Positions 1 to 6,930 of a stretch of 10,000 bases of DNA are shown piece by piece. The DNA is from Glandiceps talaboti (taxonomy: Eukaryota > Hemichordata > Enteropneusta > Spengelidae). The notes under the pieces were generated by a model. It saw nothing but the letters and a program-made list of their open reading frames with translations, was not told where the DNA came from and ran no database searches. The stretch covers positions 10,319,484-10,329,483 of the forward strand of contig NC_135567.1 in the NCBI RefSeq assembly GCF_964340395.1, in the 5' to 3' direction. How positions within the stretch are numbered: position 1 is the stretch's first letter; every line of letters starts with the position of its first letter. A program made the position numbers and the translations under genes.

Positions 1-2
1 TA

Positions 3-125
3 GAGCAATCCAATGCAATTGTCGCCCAACTTAACACTTTTCAAGAGGCACTCCACGGCTACAACATCGATCACCAACTAAACAAATATACAATGAAGAA
101 AGCGTACTCGAAAACTTCGAATTAA
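3..125 (+). CDS. Possible C-terminal end of a protein-coding gene (partial, terminal exon)
   Basis: The frame beginning at base 3 is open from the left edge for 40 codons and stops at TAA 123-125. The peptide starts EQSNAIVAQLNTFQEALHGY and ends KKAYSKTSN. It is polar and Gln/Asn/Lys-rich, with a plausible amphipathic helix in its first half. I do not recognise the family. The stretch is less A/T-rich than most of the window, and AATAAA signals follow at 403 and 476, as expected for a last exon with a 3' UTR. Against this, a 40-codon open frame at a window edge is not rare in six frames, and no splice acceptor can be seen because the exon would start upstream. It could equally be chance. Treat it as a candidate only. 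Confidence 0.3.
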   Translation, partial: EQSNAIVAQLNTFQEALHGYNIDHQLNKYTMKKAYSKTSN

Positions 126-623
126 GTAACAGAGTGTTCTAAATTACCCATATTGCAAGTGGACATACTAAACACGAACCTCTGGCACAAAAATCAAACG
201 CTAGTATACTGTTTAATGCAAAAAAGAGAGAGAGAATAATTTCTGGTCATCGCGCGTATCACTTAAATACCCCGTCTTTTTTTCTCGTAATTTTCCAGCC
301 CATGCAGTCTGCAGATCCGGGGGAAAACACAAAAACAACCCTCCCTACATTAATTTCTACAACCGTAGAGCCAATCATGAACACACTTGCTCTAGTGTAC
401 TAAATAAAAAGAACAGTAACTGTCATAAATGGTAGATTCAGTTACAGGTTTGTTGAGAAAAAAATGAGAAAAATGAATAAAATCGTCTAGAATAGCAGTT
501 TTGAAGGATTAAGTCACATGTAGAACATACAGTTTCAGGTCATTTCAGACGATAAAGCTACGCTTGACTCTCTGGAGTACAGTCGTTCATTTATTCCTAT
601 CTCATATTTCAGCTTTAAACATA
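126..623. other. Unique sequence, possible 3' UTR and downstream flank
   Basis: No open frame of note. A short GA run lies at 224-235. If the edge frame is real, the part up to about 430 would be its 3' UTR. Otherwise this is ordinary intergenic sequence. Confidence 0.4.
403..408 (+). promoter_or_regulatory. Candidate polyadenylation signal AATAAA
   Basis: An exact AATAAA lies 278 bp after the stop codon of the edge frame. T/G-richer sequence follows at 445-456 and could act as a downstream element. A second AATAAA is at 476-481. The hexamer is common by chance in A/T-rich DNA, so its value depends wholly on whether the 3-125 frame is an exon. Confidence 0.25.
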
Positions 624-640
624 CCCCCCCCCCCCCCCCC
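624..640. repeat. Poly-C tract, 17 C
   Basis: Seventeen uninterrupted C residues follow an A/T-rich stretch. Such runs can form an i-motif (C strand) or G4 (G strand), and their length is often uncertain in assemblies. Confidence 0.97.
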
Positions 641-706
641 GTTTGAAGCACCTGGTTAAATATATAGTAAAGTTATTCCACTGCTCAATAAGGTCGGGCT
701 CCTCGT

Positions 707-708
<2 letters not shown>

Positions 709-738
<30 letters not shown>
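709..738. repeat. (GT)15 microsatellite
   Basis: Fifteen perfect GT units run directly into a TCTG array. Alternating purine-pyrimidine sequence of this length can adopt Z-DNA. It opens a three-part compound array, GT then TCTG then TTTG. Confidence 0.97.
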
Positions 739-739
<1 letters not shown>

Positions 740-864
740 TGTCTGTCTGCCTGTATGTCTATCTGTCTGTCTGTCTGCCATTCTGTCTGTCTGTCTGTCT
801 GTCTATCCCTGTCTATCCGTCTGTCTGTCTGTCTGTCTGTCCCTGTCTATCCGTCTGTCTGTGT
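739..864. repeat. Interrupted (CTGT)n tetranucleotide array
   Basis: CTGT units continue from the GT block with scattered substitutions (CTGC, CTAT, CCCT, CCGT). Two exact 22-base copies of a variant segment, at 807-828 and 841-862, are offset by 34 bases. A second-order duplication therefore occurred inside the array. Because 34 is not a multiple of four, the second copy is in a different tetranucleotide phase. The short Cys/Val/Leu/Ser open frames here are artefacts of the repeat. Confidence 0.93.
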
Positions 865-893
865 GTTTGTTTGTTTGTTTGTTTGTTTGTTTG
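865..893. repeat. (GTTT)7 microsatellite
   Basis: Seven perfect GTTT units plus a final G follow the CTGT array. The change from CTGT to GTTT fits stepwise unit replacement within one expanding array. Confidence 0.95.
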
Positions 894-987
894 ACTGCTT
901 TTCGTGTGTTTATTTGTCTGTTTGAGGGTGTTTTTTTGTCTGTTTTATTGATAGTTAGTTAGTTTGTTGGTTTGTTTATTTATATTT
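894..987. repeat. Decayed T/G-rich tail of the array
   Basis: Irregular TTTG, TAGT and TTTA words continue past the perfect units and grade into unique sequence. This looks like an older, mutated end of the same array. Confidence 0.6.
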
Positions 988-1556
988 TGCTTAATACTAG
1001 CAACCAATCAAAAATCGTATACTGTTAGCGCTGCACTAGCTGCAACGTTTTGTTTATTTCAACTGTTCTTGTAGATATAATACCTTACTCGTACTATCAG
1101 ACATCCTGGACCACATAGGATCACTTTTGTAGGGTAAATATATGTTTGTAACTGTACACACCACATAAATCCAATCAAATTGATTCAGGGTCCGCACCCT
1201 AAAATAATCAGCACAATCCGGTAATGAATTCAATCTATTACTTAATACCTTTTGGTATAATCGACTTTGAATTAACATACGTGCAATGTCTAATTCTTAC
1301 TATTCTAATAGGTTCACGTGAATATAGCGTTGGGTGTCTGATAGAACATATACAAAACTATATGGTACCAGCAAATGCCTTTAATTTTTTGTTGAAGCTT
1401 ACACTAGAACGCTGACACCATTTTGTTGATGTTTTGTGATTAAAGACATCTAATTGTGTGTTGTTTTCTGTATAGCTGCCAAAATTGGTTACTTTTCATG
1501 TCATATTAATCCTACCCGGAAAGATAATTTAACCATGTTACTGTAAAGCGTTTGCT

Positions 1557-1579
1557 CACGAATTCTGTTTTAATTCGTG
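1557..1579. repeat. Perfect 8-bp inverted repeat
   Basis: CACGAATT (1557-1564) and AATTCGTG (1572-1579) are perfect complements around a 7-base spacer. A G-T wobble could add one pair. A short arm like this can arise by chance, and no function is implied. Confidence 0.7.
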
Positions 1580-2021
1580 GATGTCTAAATTAATGGCGGT
1601 CGGTGCCACTTATGATGCTGGTTAAAGTGTTCACTGTCTTGTCCAACTAAATAAAAAACCTTAACTATGTCACTTTACAGGTTTCTTGACAAATTTCTGT
1701 GCAATTCGTGTCCATTTATATTAATGATGACTGTCTCCCTTGCTGTCAAAAGAGTTCACTTTTCATTTCCACCCTGTCCACCAAAATGATGCCATTTGAA
1801 TGTGTGTATAATTGCTTCCAGCATTCTGTTACTGTCCCTGAGTATGTATGTAACGAGTATTGATGAGTCTAGTCACACTATTTCTAAATAGATATATACA
1901 AAGAGGTTAACGCATTTGATAGAATCCAGCAGATACACTCAATTCTGATAACTTACAGCACTCTACTGGGAAAATTCGTACACAGTGAAATGATGATGTT
2001 CATAGCATGCACAACCACCCA

Positions 2022-2036
2022 AACCGCAGTGGTATA
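2022..2036 (+). repeat. 15-base word shared with the SINE-like element
   Basis: The word AACCGCAGTGGTATA also occurs at 5217-5231, just beside the B box of the SINE-like element and in the same orientation. Flanking bases do not clearly align. It may be a tiny remnant of an old copy or a coincidence. Confidence 0.25.
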
Positions 2037-2322
2037 TTACTGACAATCACGCGATATAAAAGGGAATGCCGACAGGCAAAGGTCTTCACGGTGTTGAATC
2101 CTTTTGGGAGAAGATACACTATCTTGTATCTTAGATATAAACTACATGTGACATGGGTCATGACACAGTCAATCAATACTTTGAGTACAAAATAACTTTG
2201 GCATTATCGCTACACATATGTAAGTTAAATGTCTTTGAATGGATGGGTTTACAAATCAAACGTTTATGAATCAGGTAAAGCTCAACGGAAGTGTGTATTA
2301 ATAGACATGCAGATATGTATGG

Positions 2323-2374
2323 GTATGTATGTATGTATGTATGTATGTATGTATGTATGTATGTATGTATGTAT
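2323..2374. repeat. (GTAT)13 microsatellite, left arm of a hairpin
   Basis: Thirteen perfect GTAT units. The reverse complement, ATAC, is the unit of the next array at 2397-2484. The two blocks are therefore inverted copies, and bases 2323-2374 can pair perfectly with 2400-2451. Confidence 0.97.
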
Positions 2375-2396
2375 ATTGTGGGTTCTTGCGCATGGG
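2375..2396. other. 22-base unique loop between inverted tetranucleotide arrays
   Basis: This short non-repetitive segment (G/T-rich, containing TTCTTGCGCATGGG) separates the GTAT and TACA arrays. It would be the core of the loop if the arms paired as a cruciform or RNA hairpin. Confidence 0.85.
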
Positions 2397-2484
2397 TACA
2401 TACATACATACATACATACATACATACATACATACATACATACATACATACATACATACATACATACATACATACATACATACA
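2397..2484. repeat. (TACA)22 microsatellite, right arm of a hairpin
   Basis: Twenty-two perfect TACA units. Fifty-two bases of it complement the preceding GTAT array, and the remainder allows slipped registers. Repeated Tyr-Ile-His-Thr or Met-Tyr-Val-Cys open frames across it are translation artefacts. Confidence 0.97.
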
Positions 2485-2493
2485 CACACACAC
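2484..2493. repeat. (AC)5 junction
   Basis: A short AC run bridges the TACA and GGGC arrays and shifts the tetranucleotide phase between them. Confidence 0.9.
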
Positions 2494-2525
2494 GGGCGGG
2501 CGGGCGGGCGGGCGGGCGGGCGGGC
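2494..2525 (+). repeat. (GGGC)8 array with canonical G-quadruplex pattern
   Basis: Eight GGGC units give eight G3 tracts with single-C loops, which satisfies the classical G3N1-7 quadruplex pattern several times over on the plus strand. It is the most G+C-rich part of an otherwise A/T-rich window. Confidence 0.95.
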
Positions 2526-2582
2526 GGACGGACGGACGGACGGACGGACGGACGGACGGACGGACGGACGGACGGACGGACG

Positions 2583-2589
<7 letters not shown>
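2526..2589. repeat. (GGAC)16 microsatellite
   Basis: Sixteen perfect GGAC units follow GGGC in the same phase: C falls every fourth base without a slip. The unit differs from GGGC by one G-to-A change. Gly-Arg-Thr-Asp frames here are artefacts. Confidence 0.97.

Positions 2590-2657
<68 letters not shown>
2590..2657. repeat. (AGAC)17 microsatellite
   Basis: Seventeen perfect AGAC units continue in the same phase as GGAC and differ by a second G-to-A change. The reverse complement, GTCT, is the unit of the array at 739-864. Confidence 0.97.
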
Positions 2658-2658
<1 letters not shown>

Positions 2659-2659
2659 C

Positions 2660-2690
<31 letters not shown>

Positions 2691-2700
2691 GTCTCTCTTT
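2658..2700. repeat. AC, then CT dinucleotide runs
   Basis: AC units (2662-2677, interrupted by ATAC just before) pass into CT (2677-2687) and an imperfect C/T-rich stretch. They link the AGAC and CACT tetranucleotide arrays. Confidence 0.9.
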
Positions 2701-2756
2701 CGCTCGCTCACTCACTCACTCACTCACTCACTAACTCACTCACTCACTCACTCACT
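2701..2756. repeat. (CGCT)2(CACT)12 microsatellite
   Basis: Two CGCT units are followed in phase by twelve CACT units, one of them mutated to AACT at 2733-2736. This closes the 434-bp compound array. Unique sequence resumes immediately after. Confidence 0.95.
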
Positions 2757-3632
2757 GAAAAAGTTAGTTATATGCATATTATAAATCATTGCATTGTTTA
2801 GAAACTCATTGGGCTTGTACCTGAATATATAATATCGTATCGCTTCAAAACAACTGCCAACCTTACCAAAAAAACGAGACATATGCATAAACCTACACAA
2901 CCACGCACACACCTCCACACTACATTATACCAACTATTTACAAACGAAATGCGTTGAAAACATCAGTGACAATGTGCCACAAAGTACACATGTGCAATGT
3001 TTGATTTTAACTCTTTTAATGACGTCCTGACAAGATGATTACCACAATCGCACAAGATGTATTATGGAAACTAAGATAAATACTGCACGAGACATACGTG
3101 TTTGTATTTGCAGCGATTTCCTTTGTAATCTCTTCTGAGAACAGCTTTAAAGAATTCCGTTCTGTCATTTAATTGATGTTATACGCCTTTTACAGTCACG
3201 GAAGCAGCTGCCTCCGATCTCCTTTAACATAGGTAACCCTGATAATGACACGATTACTTGCTTCTGTGGCTCCTTCACCTCGCGTTATTATTCCGTGACC
3301 ACGTCAACACACAGTTTTAAGGATCTGATGATGGGATCTATGATCTTTATCATTTTTCACCCAGCAAAACGAAATCCGGACAGAAATCTTAATTTCTTGC
3401 ACTTTGTCAATGATGTCATATTATTTTCAGCTGGAAATCATTAAACTATTCGTATTACCAATATTCTGTCACAATTTTCAAAAAAAAACTAGAACGAAAC
3501 GCCACCAGGTTTGAACAATATTCAGCAACATTATTACATTTTATGATCTGGCTCAACAAAATGTTGACAAACATTGCAACCCTTTATCGTCTCGTATGGT
3601 AGGAAGTTAACCAACAGAGATATCTGTCAAGC
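2757..3632. other. Unique intergenic sequence
   Basis: No open frame, RNA gene or clear repeat. The part around 2850-2940 is A/C-rich on the plus strand, and 3180-3320 is somewhat richer in G+C. An acceptor-like TTTTACAG at 3188-3195 and a GTAA at 3233 could bound a 37-bp microexon, but nothing supports that reading. Confidence 0.55.
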
Positions 3633-3813
3633 ATGAGGATAATACCTGGCAATGTTACAAACATTTTTTGTTTTTGCAGACGATACAATGTTACAAAGAT
3701 TTGTGTTGAGGCAGACGATAAAATGTAGCACCAGTACTGTTGGTAATATTTTTGTTTAGCAGACGATAAAATATAGCAATATAACAACACAAGCTTGTGT
3801 CGAGCCAGGCGAT
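3633..3813. repeat. Degenerate short tandem repeat (about 35-48 bp unit)
   Basis: The word GCAGACGATA occurs at 3676, 3711 and 3759. Decayed relatives occur at about 3633 (GCATGAGGATAATACC) and 3804 (CCAGGCGATC). After each word, AATGTTAC- or AATGTAGC-like sequence recurs. Spacing between copies varies (about 43, 35, 48 and 45 bp), so this is an old or indel-rich tandem array. The repeated Cys-Tyr-Ile-Leu-Ser-Ser peptide in the minus-strand frame only reflects the DNA repeat. Confidence 0.75.
3787..3800. repeat. 14-bp perfect palindrome
   Basis: ACACAAGCTTGTGT equals its own reverse complement. It sits in the last unit of the degenerate tandem repeat. It could be a dimeric protein-binding site or chance. 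Confidence 0.85.
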
Positions 3814-4156
3814 CTTTTGTTTCAGGTTTCGTGACTTTAATTGTATTTTTTTCTTCCTAACGCTCAGTTTTTCCATGAAAGTTGTCAAAACACAGATTCT
3901 AAATTTTCTGCATTTTTCTTTCTATAAATACAATTTTGTTTTAAATGCAAAAAACAAATGAACCGTTCTCCTCCAATAATTGTAACATTTATTGCTTGGT
4001 GAAAATTTTCCCAATAAAAATTACAATTTTCAAAAAAAATCCGTTTTATGGCGTACTTGTCCGAATTGTCCAAATTAGTCTATACTTCAGATTAATTTTA
4101 CTGGATAGGATACCTTCATATCATTTTTAGGGCGGAAAATATCCAAGCAAATGGAC
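3814..4156. other. A/T-rich unique sequence
   Basis: Overlapping short frames lie on both strands without recognisable content. T- and A-runs are frequent. I see no gene. Confidence 0.5.
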
Positions 4157-4497
4157 TCATTTTTCTTCAAATTTAAATTGATTTTAGTAAAAATTGTCTA
4201 GAATGCTGTCAGTGTAGTAATTTCTTTCTTGAAATTTACACAAATTTACTCAAAATTGTGAATTTTCAGGGTTTTTTCTATGACTGAATATAAATGATAA
4301 AATATTTCCAAAACTATCAATAACTTGGTTGACAAGTGTCGGACACAACTGTTACAAATCTCAGATTAGTTATGTCTGTAACCTGCACAGAAAAGCAAAG
4401 GAAACGTTGCTATGGTGTTTATAAATAAGGTTCTATGACACAATACAACCTATCCTTGTGGTACTGCCAATTGACACAATTCTTTTCTTGTTTATTT
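4157..4497 (+). repeat. Local duplication, copy 1
   Basis: This block matches 4498-4905 in the same orientation. The best part runs from AATGCTGTCAGTGTA (4202) to GCCAATTGACAC (4477) and aligns with 4568-4867. The two are roughly 85% identical by eye over ungapped stretches. Compared with copy 2, it lacks about 10 bases near 4311, about 14 near 4363, and about 16 before 4202. It has stops in the frame that is open in copy 2. No terminal inverted repeats or target duplications are evident. Confidence 0.92.
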
Positions 4498-4905
4498 TTC
4501 GTTTTTTTAAAATATAATTTCATTTTACATTTTAGTTAAAAATTGGCTAGTTAATATTATTTCTCCTAATGCTGTCAGTGTAATATTTTCTTTCTTGAAA
4601 TGTAAACAAAGTTACACAAAATTTTGAATTTTCTGTTGTTTTTCTATGAATGGATATAAATGATGAAATATTTCCAAATCCAACCGAAACTATCAATAAT
4701 GTGGTTGACATGTGTCAGACACAACTGCCACAAAGATGTATCTTTAAAATACAGATTAGTTATGTCTGTAACGTGCACAGAAAAGCAAATGGTACGTTGC
4801 TATGTTGTCTATAAATACAGTTCTATGATACAATACAAGCTATCTTTGTGGTACTGCCAACTGACACCATATTTATCTTGCTGGCGTGTGCGAATTTATT
4901 TTAGG
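4498..4905 (+). repeat. Local duplication, copy 2
   Basis: This is the second, longer head-to-tail copy of 4157-4497, with shared words such as AGATTAGTTATGTCTGTAAC and TGTGGTACTGCCAA. A 118-codon ATG frame starts at 4660 and runs past the block to 5016. Its counterpart in copy 1 is broken within about ten codons and by indels that are not multiples of three, so it is probably fortuitous. The outer limits are fuzzy because both ends lie in A/T-rich sequence. Confidence 0.92.
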
Positions 4906-5018
4906 ATTTCCATATCAATTATTGACTTTTTGAGGACAACAGCTTTATCAAAAAGAAAACACGTTGTTTCAAAAGGTCCACTTCGAATTAATCTGGTCAG
5001 ATTTAACAGAATGTAGGG

Positions 5019-5042
5019 AATACTTGGATTTTTTCAAGTATT
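5019..5042. repeat. 8-bp inverted repeat beside the SINE tail
   Basis: AATACTTG (5019-5026) and CAAGTATT (5035-5042) are perfect complements around an 8-base T-rich spacer. They abut the T-run where the SINE-like element ends. Confidence 0.7.
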
Positions 5043-5209
5043 TTTTATCCATCCAACAGGCATTGCATAATAACAGGAGGAGGGAGTTTAGTGTTAGGGC
5101 AGGAAGAAACCAGAGTACCCTGCTGGGTAAAACCTACGACGTTCGGTAGAGCCAAACTGAACAACATTGTTCTTACGTACAGCGTGGTAAATTTCATCAA
5201 ACCTTGAAT

Positions 5210-5220
5210 GGGTTCGAACC
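5210..5220 (-). promoter_or_regulatory. Pol III B-box-like motif
   Basis: GGTTCGAACCC on the minus strand closely fits the GGTTCGANNCC consensus of the tRNA T-arm and internal promoter. Confidence 0.6.
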
Positions 5221-5249
5221 GCAGTGGTATAAAATAGGCAAGTGGTTGG

Positions 5250-5259
5250 CCACTGACTA
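5250..5259 (-). promoter_or_regulatory. Pol III A-box-like motif
   Basis: TAGTCAGTGG on the minus strand fits the TRGCNNAGTGG A-box consensus with one missing or changed base. It lies upstream of the B box at tRNA-like spacing. The overlapping AGTGG-TTGG-CCACT (5241-5254) can form a small stem. Confidence 0.45.
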
Positions 5260-5285
5260 CCCGAATACATGCAAGGGAGATCCAT

Positions 5286-6123
5286 ATATAAACAATATTT
5301 TATGTTGGTTGCATCAACTTGTTTTGGTCAATTTATCTTTTGTCTCTGTATATAGCTGTTGATATTGTCTAAACAAAACGACAGTGACGAATAGCCGTGT
5401 AGGGCCAACCATAGACCATCAGGTGGAGGGTCTATCGTTGAATAATAAACACTTGCGGACACTGACAAAACCCAACAATACTTCTCGTCTGCCGTTTTCG
5501 CTATTGTTTTTACACACTTTTCTTGTAATAAACACTATCGATTCAAACTGTTGATGTTCGTATAGCCGGTTTTGTTTCAGGCTTCATAGTAAAATTTGTT
5601 TTGAATTGTGTCCTTGTTAATATGAATGTGTGTCGCATAATTATATATTTTGCTGACAGTAGTTGGGTTTAATGGAGTGAGAACATTCAGTATATGTTGT
5701 ATTTATCATCAGATTGGCTTCATTTTATTTTCACTGTTTTTGGCCTTGTGCTCGACAAGCCTATACACTGTGGCTCATTTTTTCAAATATGGGAGGGGGT
5801 GTTTACGGCTTTGTCAGTTTTGAAAAATTTACTTTGTAGAATGATTTCCATGGTAGTTTATTTTGATGAGTAACTTAAGTGGTCTTTTCACTACGCTTCT
5901 TCGACTCGAACAGACAAACCCCTTATGCCACACAAGTTTTGTTTCCGGCGGTGTCAGGAGAAATATTGGAGAATGGTACTATATCTAAATGATAGAAATG
6001 ATATTCCGATCGTGTTAAATTTTCCTTTTTAGTACCACTAAACAAACAATGAAGACTGCGATTGTAGGGACGTAAAACAACCAGGGTATAAATTCCATAT
6101 TCTATTTTCTCATTTCTCATTCA
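5286..6123. other. Unique intergenic sequence
   Basis: There are no convincing frames. It contains the inverted repeat at 5406-5440, a TATAWA-rich patch at 5283-5300 flanking the SINE head, and a G-rich run at 5789-5799. I see no gene or RNA. Confidence 0.55.
5406..5440. repeat. Inverted repeat, 12-bp arms with one mismatch
   Basis: CAACCATAGACC (5406-5417) pairs with GGTCTATCGTTG (5429-5440) around an 11-base loop. Eleven of twelve pairs match; the single C-C mismatch is at 5410/5436. The stem is too short for an ordinary miRNA precursor. It may be a decayed palindrome or a protein-binding site. Confidence 0.8.
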
Positions 6124-6760
<637 letters not shown>

Positions 6761-6762
6761 AT

Positions 6763-6805
<43 letters not shown>

Positions 6806-6808
6806 TTT
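6761..6808. repeat. (ATTT)12 microsatellite
   Basis: Twelve perfect ATTT units. They are separated from a second ATTT array by 56 bases of nearly pure A/T sequence that looks like a scrambled version of the same repeat. Confidence 0.96.
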
Positions 6809-6862
6809 TAATTTAATTAAATTTTTTTTTTTAAATTTAATTTTATTTTACTTCAATTTATG

Positions 6863-6864
<2 letters not shown>
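6809..6864. repeat. A/T-only spacer between ATTT arrays
   Basis: Almost all A and T, with T- and A-runs and TTTAATTTAATTAAATT-like words. It is probably degenerate ATTT repeat. Confidence 0.6.
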
Positions 6865-6917
<53 letters not shown>

Positions 6918-6924
6918 CTTACTT
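6865..6924. repeat. (ATTT)13(ACTT)2 microsatellite abutting a SINE end
   Basis: Thirteen ATTT units pass in phase into two ACTT units. Within six bases the conserved 3'-end sequence of the SINE-like family begins. On the minus strand this reads as the SINE end followed by (AAGT)2(AAAT)13, the usual place for a simple-repeat tail. Confidence 0.95.
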
Positions 6925-6930
6925 ACTCTC

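Larger units (their letters stand above)
988..2322. other. Unique A/T-rich intergenic sequence
   Basis: The longest frames are short (about 60-75 codons), overlap on opposite strands and show no recognisable motif. No tRNA, rRNA or known repeat is visible except the hairpin at 1557-1579 and a 15-base word at 2022-2036 shared with the SINE-like element. I see no gene here. Confidence 0.6.
5043..5285 (-). mobile_element. tRNA-derived SINE-like element, near full length
   Basis: Read on the minus strand, this has the order expected of a tRNA-SINE. A tRNA-like head comes first (A-box-like TAGTCAGTGG at 5259-5250, B box GGTTCGAACC at 5220-5211, about 29 bases apart). A body of about 150 bases follows, and then a 3' end reading GCCTGTTGGATGG before an A-rich tail. 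The last 40 or so bases recur beside an AAAT-type tail at 6931-6969. The body contains a GAAGAAACC...GTACCC...AAAACC pattern that resembles segments I recall from widespread animal interspersed repeats; this is not verified. The B-box word is palindromic, so the strand call rests on the A box and tail. A 63-codon minus-strand frame inside it is not a gene. Target-site duplications were not identified. Confidence 0.65.

Noticed and set aside
643-962. Frames rich in Cys, Val, Leu and Ser across the GT/CTGT array
   Set aside because: Microsatellite artefact. Three overlapping frames are open equally.
2323-2756. CRISPR-like array
   Set aside because: These are contiguous short tandem units without unique spacers, in a sequence with eukaryotic repeat content.
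2173-2801. Open frames of 131-190 codons on both strands with Tyr-Ile-His-Thr, Gly-Arg-Thr-Asp and Cys-Leu-Ser-Val repeats
   Set aside because: They are open in many frames at once because the tetranucleotide units contain no stop codon. The peptides mirror the DNA repeat and the ends are set by chance stops in the flanks.
3196-3232. Microexon bounded by TTTTACAG and GTAA
   Set aside because: Only 37 bp with no neighbouring exon, and splice-like words of this strength are frequent by chance.
4660-5016. 118-codon ATG frame, the longest outside simple repeats
   Set aside because: It starts inside duplication copy 2 and runs into unrelated sequence. Its counterpart in copy 1 is broken by early stops and by indels that are not multiples of three, and no domain is recognisable.
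5210-5259. A genuine tRNA gene
   Set aside because: The A and B boxes are tRNA-like, but no paired acceptor stem or anticodon arm can be traced around them.
5094-5285. 63-codon minus-strand frame
   Set aside because: It lies entirely within the SINE-like element, whose features are RNA polymerase III motifs, not coding sequence.
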